Assembly (NCBI GenBank): GCA_958431945.1
Contig: CAUASQ010000055.1
Location: forward strand, 1 to 10,802
Length of the DNA stretch: 10,802 nt
Direction: 5' to 3'
Source: an uncultured Collinsella sp.
GTDB lineage: Bacteria; Actinomycetota; Coriobacteriia; Coriobacteriales; Coriobacteriaceae
Numbering within the stretch: the stretch's first letter is position 1; each line of letters starts with the position of its first letter. A program made the position numbers and the translations under genes. Positions 6,500 to 10,802 of the stretch are shown piece after piece. Below the pieces are notes generated by a model. The model did no database searches, was not told the DNA's origin, and was given only the letters and a program-made list of their open reading frames with translations.

Positions 6500-6766
6500 T
6501 TAGCCGCGGTCGCGGTTGCCACGAGAGGAAACCACGGGGACGGTGTACGGCAGGAGAGCCATCTCGCGGGCGCGCTTGATGGCGTTGGCGATGTCATGCT
6601 GATGCTGCGTGCAAGCGCCAGTGACACGACGGGGCTTGATCTTGCCACGGTCGGTCATGTACTTACGGAGAAGCTGAGTGTCCTTATAGTCGATGAACTC
6701 AGTGTTCTCCTTGCAGAACTGGCAGTACTTACGACGCGGCTGACGTGCAGAAAAATCATTAGCCAT
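6500..6766 (-). CDS. rpsR: 30S ribosomal protein bS18, zinc-binding (C+) type
   Basis: An 88-residue small-subunit protein that pairs with bS6 on the platform of the 30S subunit. The family core IDYKDTQLLRKYMTDRGKIKPRR (about 25-47) is intact. C15-x2-C18 and C52-x2-H55 supply four potential zinc ligands, marking the zinc-dependent (C+) paralogue; many actinobacteria also carry a zinc-free copy used when zinc is scarce, which is not in this window. Start at ATG 6766 (MANDFSARQPRRKYC), where similarity begins; AAAGG lies about 10 nt upstream. The longer frame to 6817 adds 17 residues encoded by the intergenic hairpin and is rejected. Lies 72 bp after ssb and 15 bp before rplI. Confidence 0.97.
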   Translation of the reverse strand: MANDFSARQPRRKYCQFCKENTEFIDYKDTQLLRKYMTDRGKIKPRRVTGACTQHQHDIANAIKRAREMALLPYTVPVVSSRGNRDRG

Positions 6767-6788
6767 GTCAAAATACCTTTCATTTGGC

Positions 6789-6808
6789 AACTTCGGCGAA
6801 CCGAAGCC
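6789..6808 (-). other. Intergenic hairpin between ssb and rpsR
   Basis: The minus strand reads CTTCGG-TTCG-CCGAAG, extended by two G-U pairs to 8 bp, giving a C-UUCG-G-like capped stem-loop. There is no following T-run, so it is not a terminator. It ends about 22 nt before the rpsR ATG. It could be an RNA-processing or stability element between ssb and the two downstream ribosomal protein genes. Confidence 0.6.
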
Positions 6809-6838
6809 GCCTCTCACTCAAAAATAGGTGAACAACCC

Positions 6839-7291
6839 TTAGAACGGGATGTCCTCATCGTAGACGTCGACCGCGGGCGGCGTAGCCACCGGTGCGGCAG
6901 GACGTGCTGCGGGCGCGGGAGCTGCGGGGGCGTAACCGCCCTGGTCGTAGCCACCCTGGCCACCACGGGAGCTCATAAACTCGATCTCATCGACGATGAC
7001 CTCAAGCTTGCTCCTGCGCTGACCGTCGCGCTCCCAAGAGCTGTAGCGCAGCTTGCCCTCGATCGCGACCTTGTTTCCCTTTGCCAGGAAACGGCTCACG
7101 GCCTCGGCGCGGGTGCCGAACATAGTGCAGTCGACAAAGTTGGGATAGTCCTCCCACTCGCCAGTCTGCGCGTTACGGCGACGATCGTTCACGGCGACGC
7201 CAAAGGACAGAACCTGGGTTCCGCCGGCGGTGGCGCGCAGCTCGGGATCGCGGGTGAGGTTACCGGTGATGTTCACTCGATTGATGCTCAT
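6839..7291 (-). CDS. ssb: Single-stranded DNA-binding protein
   Basis: A 150-residue SSB that coats single-stranded DNA during replication and repair. The OB fold spans about residues 1-108 (MSINRVNITGNLTRDPELR; FGVAVNDRRRN; FVDCTMFGTRAEAV; KGNKVAIEGKLRYSSWERDG). A flexible Gly/Ala/Pro linker (about 112-140) follows. The acidic C-terminal tip DEDIPF (145-150) is the docking peptide for partner proteins such as PriA, RecO and exonuclease I in studied bacteria. The SD (AGAGGA) is 11 nt from the ATG, longer than usual. Placement between rpsF and rpsR is the widely conserved order; it is translated from the same mRNA, 48 bp after rpsF. Confidence 0.97.
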   Translation of the reverse strand: MSINRVNITGNLTRDPELRATAGGTQVLSFGVAVNDRRRNAQTGEWEDYPNFVDCTMFGTRAEAVSRFLAKGNKVAIEGKLRYSSWERDGQRRSKLEVIVDEIEFMSSRGGQGGYDQGGYAPAAPAPAARPAAPVATPPAVDVYDEDIPF

Positions 7292-7339
7292 AACTCACTA
7301 CTTCCTCTTGGGGCACAAGCCCAGTCCAAAACGACAGTC

Positions 7340-7633
7340 TTACTCCTGGTCGTCGCGACGGACGATCATGTGGCGGACCACAGCGTCGGTGATGCGCAGG
7401 ACGCGATCAAGCTCGGCGATCTGGGTAGGATCTGCGTGGAAGTTGATGAGGGTGTAGTCACCATCGGTGAGGTCGTTGATCTCGTAGGCGAGCTTGCGCT
7501 TGCCCCACTCGTCAACGGAGTCGACCTTGCCAGCGCCCTCAGCGATCGTGGTATCGATACGCTTCATAACAGCGAGACGAGTCTCGGGGTCGAGCGACGG
7601 GTCAACAAAGAACAGCAGTTCATAAGCCTTCAT
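7340..7633 (-). CDS. rpsF: 30S ribosomal protein bS6
   Basis: A 97-residue protein that forms a heterodimer with bS18 on the 30S platform. Typical sequence: MKAYELLFFVDPSLDP at the N-terminus, then VDSVDEWGKRKLAYEI (about 38-53), and LRITDAVVRHMIVRRDDQE at the C-terminus. The start at ATG 7633 is preceded by AGGAGGTGA, one of the best SDs in the window, with 7 nt between AGGAGG and the ATG; the frame extending to 7654 begins upstream of that SD and is rejected. First gene of the rpsF-ssb-rpsR-rplI operon. Confidence 0.97.
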   Translation of the reverse strand: MKAYELLFFVDPSLDPETRLAVMKRIDTTIAEGAGKVDSVDEWGKRKLAYEINDLTDGDYTLINFHADPTQIAELDRVLRITDAVVRHMIVRRDDQE

Positions 7634-7660
7634 ATTGTCACCTCCTCTGGGCAAATGTGG

Positions 7661-7687
7661 CTTCAGGTCGTGAAGGTGCGCCTGAAG
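7661..7687 (-). promoter_or_regulatory. Leader hairpin of rpsF mRNA, candidate S6:S18 autoregulatory element
   Basis: In the minus-strand leader, CTTCAGG pairs perfectly with CCTGAAG; two further C-G/G-C pairs with one bulged A extend the stem around an eight-base loop containing CACC. It lies between the predicted promoter and the rpsF SD. In several bacteria the S6:S18 complex binds a bulged hairpin in this leader to repress the operon. Position and general shape fit, but I cannot see the conserved CCG bulge of described motifs, so this is a candidate only. Confidence 0.4.
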
Positions 7688-7704
7688 CAGGAAAAGACTT
7701 GGTA

Positions 7705-7733
7705 ATAATATCTTTCAACCTCCCATGCCGCAA
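7705..7733 (-). promoter_or_regulatory. Promoter of the rpsF operon
   Basis: Minus strand: TTGCGG (7733-7728), exactly 17 bp, then TATTAT (7710-7705). Predicted start near 7698 gives a leader of about 65 nt containing the hairpin at 7661-7687 and the SD. Confidence 0.7.
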
Positions 7734-8083
7734 GAATATGCAGCTACAACCTCATGACCTCCACATATGCCCATACTCGCACGACGTTTCATGCGCATTC
7801 CAACCAAATGCTGACCAAAAGCTTGACGGATCTATGGACAAGATACGGTGCCGTGGGGACAAACCAAATCAAACTGCAGGCCAGCAATTGCAAGGCTGTG
7901 GTCGCAAAATGCATACCAGTGGCTCACAACACCGTTCAAAGATTTTTAAAATTGCTGCCGCGTCGTCTATAAATACCTATTTTGAACAATTTGTTGCATG
8001 CAGCCATGCTGGTCAGAGACCGTTTTTGGCCTCCTAAATCCCGTCACGAAGCCAAGCGTTTCAAAAAATGCCAACTTTTCTGT
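7734..8083. other. Intergenic region between the rpsF promoter and tRNA-Ser promoter, no gene recognised
   Basis: This 350-bp stretch separates the divergent rpsF operon and the tRNA pair and is visibly more AT-rich than its surroundings. Plus-strand frames cross it (126 and 72 codons), but they begin in the rpsF leader or lack an SD and show no protein-like composition. Small features only: GCATG/CATGC (7996-8009), and GGTC/GACC followed by GTTTTT (8011-8027), too short a stem for a confident terminator. No DnaA-box cluster, riboswitch or known ncRNA was recognised. Confidence 0.6.
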
Positions 8084-8111
8084 TTGCACTTTGCGATTCC
8101 TCGTGTATACT
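8084..8111 (+). promoter_or_regulatory. Promoter of the tRNA-Ser pair
   Basis: TTGCAC (8084-8089) and TATACT (8106-8111) are separated by 16 bp; reading the -35 one base earlier (TTTGCA) gives 17 bp. Predicted start near 8118, ten bases before the mature tRNA-Ser(GGA) 5' end. Confidence 0.75.
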
Positions 8112-8127
8112 GACTTTCGCATTTAAC

Positions 8128-8218
8128 GGAGAGTTGTCCGAGTGGCCGAAGGAGCACGATTGGAAATCGTGTAGGCGTCAAAAGCGTCTCCAGGGTTCAA
8201 ATCCCTGACTCTCCGCCA
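8128..8218 (+). tRNA. tRNA-Ser, anticodon GGA
   Basis: Acceptor arms GGAGAGT (8128-8134) and ACTCTCC (8208-8214) pair fully, with discriminator G8215 and encoded CCA (8216-8218). The anticodon stem is CACGA/TCGTG, loop TTGGAAA, anticodon GGA at 8162-8164, reading UCC/UCU. The long variable arm (AGGCG/CGTCT) confirms a class II serine tRNA, and the T-arm CAGGGTTCAAATCCCTG is canonical. Transcribed from the promoter at 8084-8111 and followed by a terminator. Confidence 0.97.
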
Positions 8219-8226
8219 GTTAATTC

Positions 8227-8257
8227 CAAAGCAGGCCTTCGAGCCTGCTTTGTTTTT
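8227..8257 (+). terminator. Intrinsic terminator after tRNA-Ser(GGA)
   Basis: CAAAGCAGGC (8227-8236) and GCCTGCTTTG (8243-8252) form a perfect 10-bp stem with a 6-nt loop, followed by TTTTT. It lies between the two tRNA genes, so the second tRNA either has its own promoter, not obvious in the 9 bp left, or depends on read-through. Confidence 0.9.
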
Positions 8258-8266
8258 ACCCCACGC

Positions 8267-8357
8267 GGAGGGGTGGCAGAGTGGTTGAATGCGGCGGTCT
8301 CGAAAACCGTTTGGCCTGTATAAGGTCACGAGGGTTCGAATCCCTCCTCCTCCGCCA
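8267..8357 (+). tRNA. tRNA-Ser, anticodon CGA
   Basis: Acceptor strand GGAGGGG (8267-8273) pairs with CTCCTCC (8347-8353), including one G-U pair; discriminator G8354 and encoded CCA 8355-8357. The anticodon stem is GCGGT/ACCGT with loop CTCGAAA, anticodon CGA at 8301-8303, reading UCG. A long variable arm and the T-arm GAGGGTTCGAATCCCTC fit class II tRNA-Ser. Its 3' portion (8332-8351) recurs inverted at 8420-8439. Confidence 0.97.
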
Positions 8358-8369
8358 TTAGATGGTATG

Positions 8370-8392
8370 AGCCCCAGCAATGGGGCTTTTTT
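8370..8392 (+). terminator. Intrinsic terminator after tRNA-Ser(CGA)
   Basis: AGCCCCA (8370-8376), GCAA tetraloop, TGGGGCT (8381-8387), then a T-run to 8392. It lies 12 bp after the tRNA CCA. Confidence 0.92.
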
Positions 8393-8419
8393 CTTTTTGA
8401 GCACATTTCAATAACGCGC

Positions 8420-8554
8420 AGGAGGAGGGATTCGAACCCGCCAGGGCGCGGAGCGTAAAGAAAACGCGCCCGTGGCGCGTTTTTAGCGCAGCGCGGTCGG
8501 CGTAAGCCGACCGGATAAATTTTGAGCGAAGCTCAAAATTTGGACATCCCTCCT
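8420..8554. repeat. Structured element: inverted tRNA-Ser 3' fragment plus three tandem hairpins
   Basis: Bases 8420-8439 are the exact reverse complement (20 of 20) of tRNA-Ser(CGA) bases 8332-8351 (T-arm and acceptor side). Then come three perfect hairpins in 81 bp: 8461-8483 (10-bp stem, CGT loop), 8494-8513 (8-bp stem, GTAA loop) and 8517-8541 (11-bp stem, GAA loop). The element ends with ATCCCTCCT (8546-8554), which forms a 9-bp terminal inverted repeat with AGGAGGGAT (8423-8431) and is a direct repeat of tRNA bases 8340-8348. No reading frame or transposase is inside. A REP/MITE-like or att-derived element is likely, but the family is unknown to me. Confidence 0.65.
8444..8484 (+). terminator. 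Terminator-like hairpin with competing upstream stem
   Basis: AAAACGCGCC/GGCGCGTTTT (8461-8483) plus one further T would act as an intrinsic terminator, and the AAAA side makes it workable in both directions. Upstream GGGCGCG (8444-8450) is complementary to CGCGCCC (8465-8471), which forms the 5' arm of the terminator, so the two stems exclude each other as in an attenuator. No coding gene follows closely enough to make regulation certain. Confidence 0.5.
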
Positions 8555-8705
8555 ATTCAGCCACGCCCCCATCGCGTTCAGCATCAACCCAGATCCCCAA
8601 ACATGGTACCTACGCCCCCACCCAATCCCGACCGTTTACCGAGCAATAGGGTCGCCACACCCGCCGACCATGTACTATGTACGGGCATTGTCTAAACTCG
8701 CAATC

Positions 8706-8712
8706 AGAAGGA
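8706..8712 (+). promoter_or_regulatory. Shine-Dalgarno AGAAGGA deciding the TTG start of the TRIC-family gene
   Basis: AGAAGGA ends 7 nt before TTG at 8720. The alternative ATG at 8738 has no SD-like sequence upstream. Confidence 0.65.
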
Positions 8713-8719
8713 CCCCATC

Positions 8720-9409
8720 TTGCCCGTCGTCGCCGCTATGACCGTTACTTCACACGCTTCGGATGCCATGGTCGCTATCCCATTTTGGCTCGAGATGTTC
8801 GCCGTTGTCGCGGCATCGATCTCGGGCGTGCTGGTCGCGCGCGAGCACAAGCTCGACCTGGTGGGCGCGGTCGCGCTCGCGGTGGTCTGCGGTCTGGGCG
8901 GCGGTCTTTTGCGCGATATGACACTCCAGGTGGGCAACGTCTACATCCTCAACCAACCAATGGCGTTACCGCTCTCCATCGCCACGGCGGCCATCATCTA
9001 CATTTTCCCGGCAATCGTCGACAAGCCCGAAAAACTCATTCCCCTGCTCGATATCATCTCGGTGGGTATTTATGCGGCAACCGGCGCAGACAAGGCGCTG
9101 GTCTACGGCTTTGCGCCCGCCGTGTGCATCATGATGGGCTTTTTCACCGCCGTTGGCGGCGGCATGCTGCGCGACGGCTTCATGGGCGTGGTACCGGGCA
9201 TTTTCCAACGTACGAACTTTTATGCCATCGCGGCCATTGCCGGATCGACAAGCTATGTCTGCCTCGTCATGAGCGGCCTCGTGAGCAATGTCGCCGCGCT
9301 GGTCGCATGCGTCGTCGTGACCATGGGGCTGCGTTGGCTATCACTGCGCTTTGACATCAAAAGCCCCACCGAGGAAGATATCGCGCGCTTTTTGCACCGT
9401 AAAAAGTAG
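8720..9409 (+). CDS. TRIC cation channel / UPF0126 family membrane protein
   Basis: A 229-residue integral membrane protein made of two homologous halves, each with a glycine-rich helix break: GLGGGLLRD (58-66) and AVGGGMLRD (144-152). This duplicated GGG-x-LRD signature marks the UPF0126/TRIC family, whose prokaryotic members form trimeric cation channels; E. coli relatives (YicG, YadS) have also been linked to glycine transport. About seven hydrophobic segments are visible (roughly 20-40, 46-62, 82-100, 108-123, 128-146, 167-185, 188-206), followed by a basic cytoplasmic tail ending HRKK. Starts at TTG 8720 by its SD; a start at ATG 8738 would shorten it by 6 residues. Monocistronic or co-transcribed with the next gene (106-bp gap). 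No clear promoter was found in 8555-8705. Substrate is not determinable from sequence. Confidence 0.9.
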   Translation: MPVVAAMTVTSHASDAMVAIPFWLEMFAVVAASISGVLVAREHKLDLVGAVALAVVCGLGGGLLRDMTLQVGNVYILNQPMALPLSIATAAIIYIFPAIVDKPEKLIPLLDIISVGIYAATGADKALVYGFAPAVCIMMGFFTAVGGGMLRDGFMGVVPGIFQRTNFYAIAAIAGSTSYVCLVMSGLVSNVAALVACVVVTMGLRWLSLRFDIKSPTEEDIARFLHRKK

Positions 9410-9436
9410 ATAGCACGGCACGACCCTTCGAAATGC

Positions 9437-9453
9437 AACCGAGAGGTTCTTTT
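9437..9453 (+). terminator. Weak terminator-like hairpin after the TRIC gene
   Basis: AACC-GAGA-GGTT followed by CTTTT, 27 bp after the stop. The stem is only 4 bp, so it is at best leaky; read-through into the next gene is plausible. Confidence 0.25.
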
Positions 9454-9515
9454 AGAGCGCCCGCGCGTTGGGTACCCTGTTAGATACCTATCGAGCATCT
9501 AACGAAGGATTCACT

Positions 9516-10661
9516 ATGCCTTGCAACCAAGTACCGTCGACCCGGCGCCGTGAAGCGCGGGCCCACATCACCCTCATCTTCGCGCTGATTGCGCTCGCGC
9601 TCACCGCACTCCCCACGACGTCGTTTGCCGGCACCGACACTGCGGGCAACGTGCTTGCAACCGAAGTTGACTCAAATCCGTCTGGCGTCGAGGGCGACCT
9701 GTACTGGGCCGGCCAAAGCCTCAACCTAGACGATGCCTCCATCGACCGTGACATTATCGCGGCGGGCGAGAGCCTGTCAATTCGCGACTGCACCGTAGGC
9801 GGCGCCGTTCGTCTGGCAGCGCGCACCATCGATATCGCCAAAACCGCAATCGATGGCAGCGTGACGGTGGCAGGCCAGCACGTCGTGCTCAACACCGATA
9901 GCACCGCCAACTGTTTTTACGCGGCAGGCGAGACGGTCGCCCTGCGCGGCTCCGTCAAATCGGCGGCGCTTGCCGGCGACACCGTAACCATCGACGGCAC
10001 TGTCGATGGCGATGTCGAAGTCTGGGCCGACAAGCTCATCCTGGGCAAAAACGCCCGCATCACCGGCACCGTGAACGCTCACGTCTCCGAGGACCCCGAG
10101 CGTGCCGCGGGAGCCGAGGTCGGCGCGCTCAAGATCGACCGCACCGAGAACGAGAACACCTCTACGGTTAACGACACCATCGGCGGCATCGTGGCCGCAG
10201 CCCTGTCGACTTGCTTTATCGCCCTGTTGCTCGAGCTCGTCTTTCCGCGTGCGACCGCCAGTGCCGCCGGAATGCTCCACCAGCGTCCCACGCCCCTGTG
10301 GGTGAGCGGTCTTTTGGGCACGATTGCTATCGTCCCCGCCGTCCTGCTGCTGATTATCTCTATCGCCGGCCTGTCGCTTGCCGGAGCCCTCATGTGCGGT
10401 GTTATTGGCATCGCGCTGGTGTCGAGTGCCTTTGCAGGGTGCGCGATCGCGCGCATGGTCGGACACAGCCAGAACCGCTACGCCATGGCGGCCGCCGGCG
10501 GCGTGATCGCAGGTGCACTTACGGCAATCCCCCTCGTAGGCGATTTCATCAGCGGCGTGGCCTTTGTCTTCACGCTCGGCTATGTTATCCAGATCATCTG
10601 GCGCAACGCTCACCTCAAGTCGCAACAGCCGGCTAATACGCCGGAACTCCCCACCGCCTAG
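9516..10661 (+). CDS. Exported beta-solenoid (bactofilin-like) protein with C-terminal membrane domain
   Basis: A 381-residue protein of unknown function. Residues 10-17 are basic, followed by a hydrophobic core (18-32) and a likely signal-peptide site after SFA (about 38). Residues about 60-190 are a run of short repeats alternating hydrophobic, Gly and Asp/Asn residues (SLNLDDASIDRDI, SLSIRDCTVGGAVRL, TVTIDGTVDGDVEVW, LILGKNARITGTV), the pattern of a right-handed beta-solenoid as in bactofilins/polymer-forming proteins. A charged linker (191-220) leads to hydrophobic segments at about 222-243, 261-285, 287-313, 322-338 and 342-362, and a short polar tail. The solenoid is predicted outside the membrane, unlike cytosolic bactofilins. 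The start at ATG 9516 has GAAGGA 6 nt upstream; the frame from 9468 adds 16 residues without an SD. A role in envelope organisation is inference only. Confidence 0.85.
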   Translation: MPCNQVPSTRRREARAHITLIFALIALALTALPTTSFAGTDTAGNVLATEVDSNPSGVEGDLYWAGQSLNLDDASIDRDIIAAGESLSIRDCTVGGAVRLAARTIDIAKTAIDGSVTVAGQHVVLNTDSTANCFYAAGETVALRGSVKSAALAGDTVTIDGTVDGDVEVWADKLILGKNARITGTVNAHVSEDPERAAGAEVGALKIDRTENENTSTVNDTIGGIVAAALSTCFIALLLELVFPRATASAAGMLHQRPTPLWVSGLLGTIAIVPAVLLLIISIAGLSLAGALMCGVIGIALVSSAFAGCAIARMVGHSQNRYAMAAAGGVIAGALTAIPLVGDFISGVAFVFTLGYVIQIIWRNAHLKSQQPANTPELPTA

Positions 10662-10667
10662 CCGCCA

Positions 10668-10728
10668 ACCACCACAAAGGGGACAGGCACCTTTGTGGTG
10701 GTGCAAGCGAACCTGTCCCCCTTGCACC
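10668..10728 (+). repeat. Two adjacent hairpins with complementary loops
   Basis: Hairpin 1: ACCACCACAAAGG (10668-10680) with CCTTTGTGGTGGT (10690-10702), a perfect 13-bp stem, loop GGACAGGCA. Hairpin 2: GGTGCAAG (10700-10707) with CTTGCACC (10721-10728), 8 bp, loop CGAACCTGTCCCC. The loops contain GGACAGG and CCTGTCC, exact complements (GGGGACAGG/CCTGTCCCC over 9 nt if two stem bases open), so a kissing-loop or alternative long stem is possible. The stems share three bases (10700-10702). Starts 6 bp after the solenoid gene stop. The CAGGCACCTTT-type motif recalls REP sequences associated with Y1 transposases, from memory and unverified. Confidence 0.65.
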
Positions 10729-10730
10729 AA

Positions 10731-10763
10731 AAAGGGCGCCGACCATCGCGGTCGACGCCCTTT
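10731..10763. terminator. Bidirectional intrinsic terminator
   Basis: AAAGGGCGCCGACC (10731-10744) pairs with GGTCGACGCCCTTT (10750-10763), 14 positions with one C-A mismatch and a 5-nt loop. On the minus strand it is followed by TTTTT in all (10733-10729); on the plus strand by TTTCTTATT. The better T-run on the minus strand suggests it mainly serves a leftward gene beyond the right edge, while also ending the plus-strand solenoid gene transcript. Confidence 0.8.
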
Positions 10764-10802
10764 CTTATTGGCGGTTATAAGCCCCAGCGCTTATTTGTTG
10801 AC

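Noticed and set aside
5933..7705. 590-codon plus-strand frame opposite rplI, rpsR, ssb and rpsF
   Set aside because: Antisense to four well-supported genes and crosses their gaps, terminator side and promoter; no motif.
8011..8027. GGTC-AGA-GACC followed by GTTTTT as an intrinsic terminator
   Set aside because: The stem is only 4 bp and no upstream gene or transcript is evident on the plus strand.
7657..8037. 126-codon plus-strand frame in the rpsF/tRNA intergenic region
   Set aside because: Begins inside the rpsF leader opposite its hairpin, has no SD and no coding-like composition.
7734..8083. Replication origin near the rpsF-ssb-dnaB region
   Set aside because: The region is AT-richer and close to replication genes, but I see no cluster of DnaA boxes (TTATCCACA-like) and no dnaA or dnaN.
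8123..8404. 93-codon minus-strand frame across both tRNA genes
   Set aside because: It is the reverse strand of two tRNAs and terminators; such frames are a known source of false proteins.
9777..10730. 317-codon minus-strand frame opposite the solenoid gene
   Set aside because: Antisense shadow rich in Gly, Arg, Asp and His; the plus-strand frame has a signal peptide, solenoid repeats, membrane segments and an SD.

Overview
The window (about 10.8 kb, GC-rich) looks like a chromosomal core segment of a high-GC Gram-positive bacterium, most likely a Coriobacteriia member close to Collinsella. That placement is inference. It rests on the GC-rich coding style, the gene set (dnaB, purA, purD and a Nudix hydrolase following rpsF-ssb-rpsR-rplI), a zinc-binding type bS18, two TTG starts and a bL9 with a long acidic tail. 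No database search was possible.

Layout. Positions 1-7733 are transcribed leftwards (minus strand). From right to left: a promoter and leader hairpin, then the ribosomal/replication operon rpsF (bS6), ssb, rpsR (bS18) and rplI (bL9), ended by a strong intrinsic terminator. Next come dnaB, purA (own promoter candidate inside the dnaB/purA gap), purD (TTG start, preceded by a leader with two mutually exclusive stems) and a Nudix hydrolase of the ADP-ribose pyrophosphatase type. A 247-bp non-coding block rich in inverted repeats follows, and then the first 187 codons of an ABC exporter that runs off the left edge.

Positions 7734-8083 carry no convincing gene. From about 8084 the plus strand is used: a consensus-like promoter, tRNA-Ser(GGA), terminator, tRNA-Ser(CGA), terminator. 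A 135-bp element follows that starts with an exact inverted copy of 20 nt of the tRNA-Ser(CGA) 3' part and then folds into three tandem perfect hairpins. After it come a TRIC/UPF0126-family membrane protein (TTG start) and an exported, membrane-anchored beta-solenoid (bactofilin-like) protein. The right end holds two adjacent hairpins with complementary loops and a bidirectional terminator, probably separating these genes from a convergent gene beyond the edge.

How it fits together: the leftward block joins translation (S6, S18, L9), replication (SSB, DnaB helicase), AMP synthesis (PurA), an early step of de novo purine synthesis (PurD) and nucleotide clean-up (Nudix). The rightward block supplies two serine tRNAs and two envelope proteins of uncertain role. 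I see no mobile-element transposase, CRISPR array, toxin-antitoxin or defence gene. The most interesting material is non-coding: four intergenic regions with strong, unexplained inverted-repeat architecture (562-808, 2871-2926, 8332-8554, 10668-10728).
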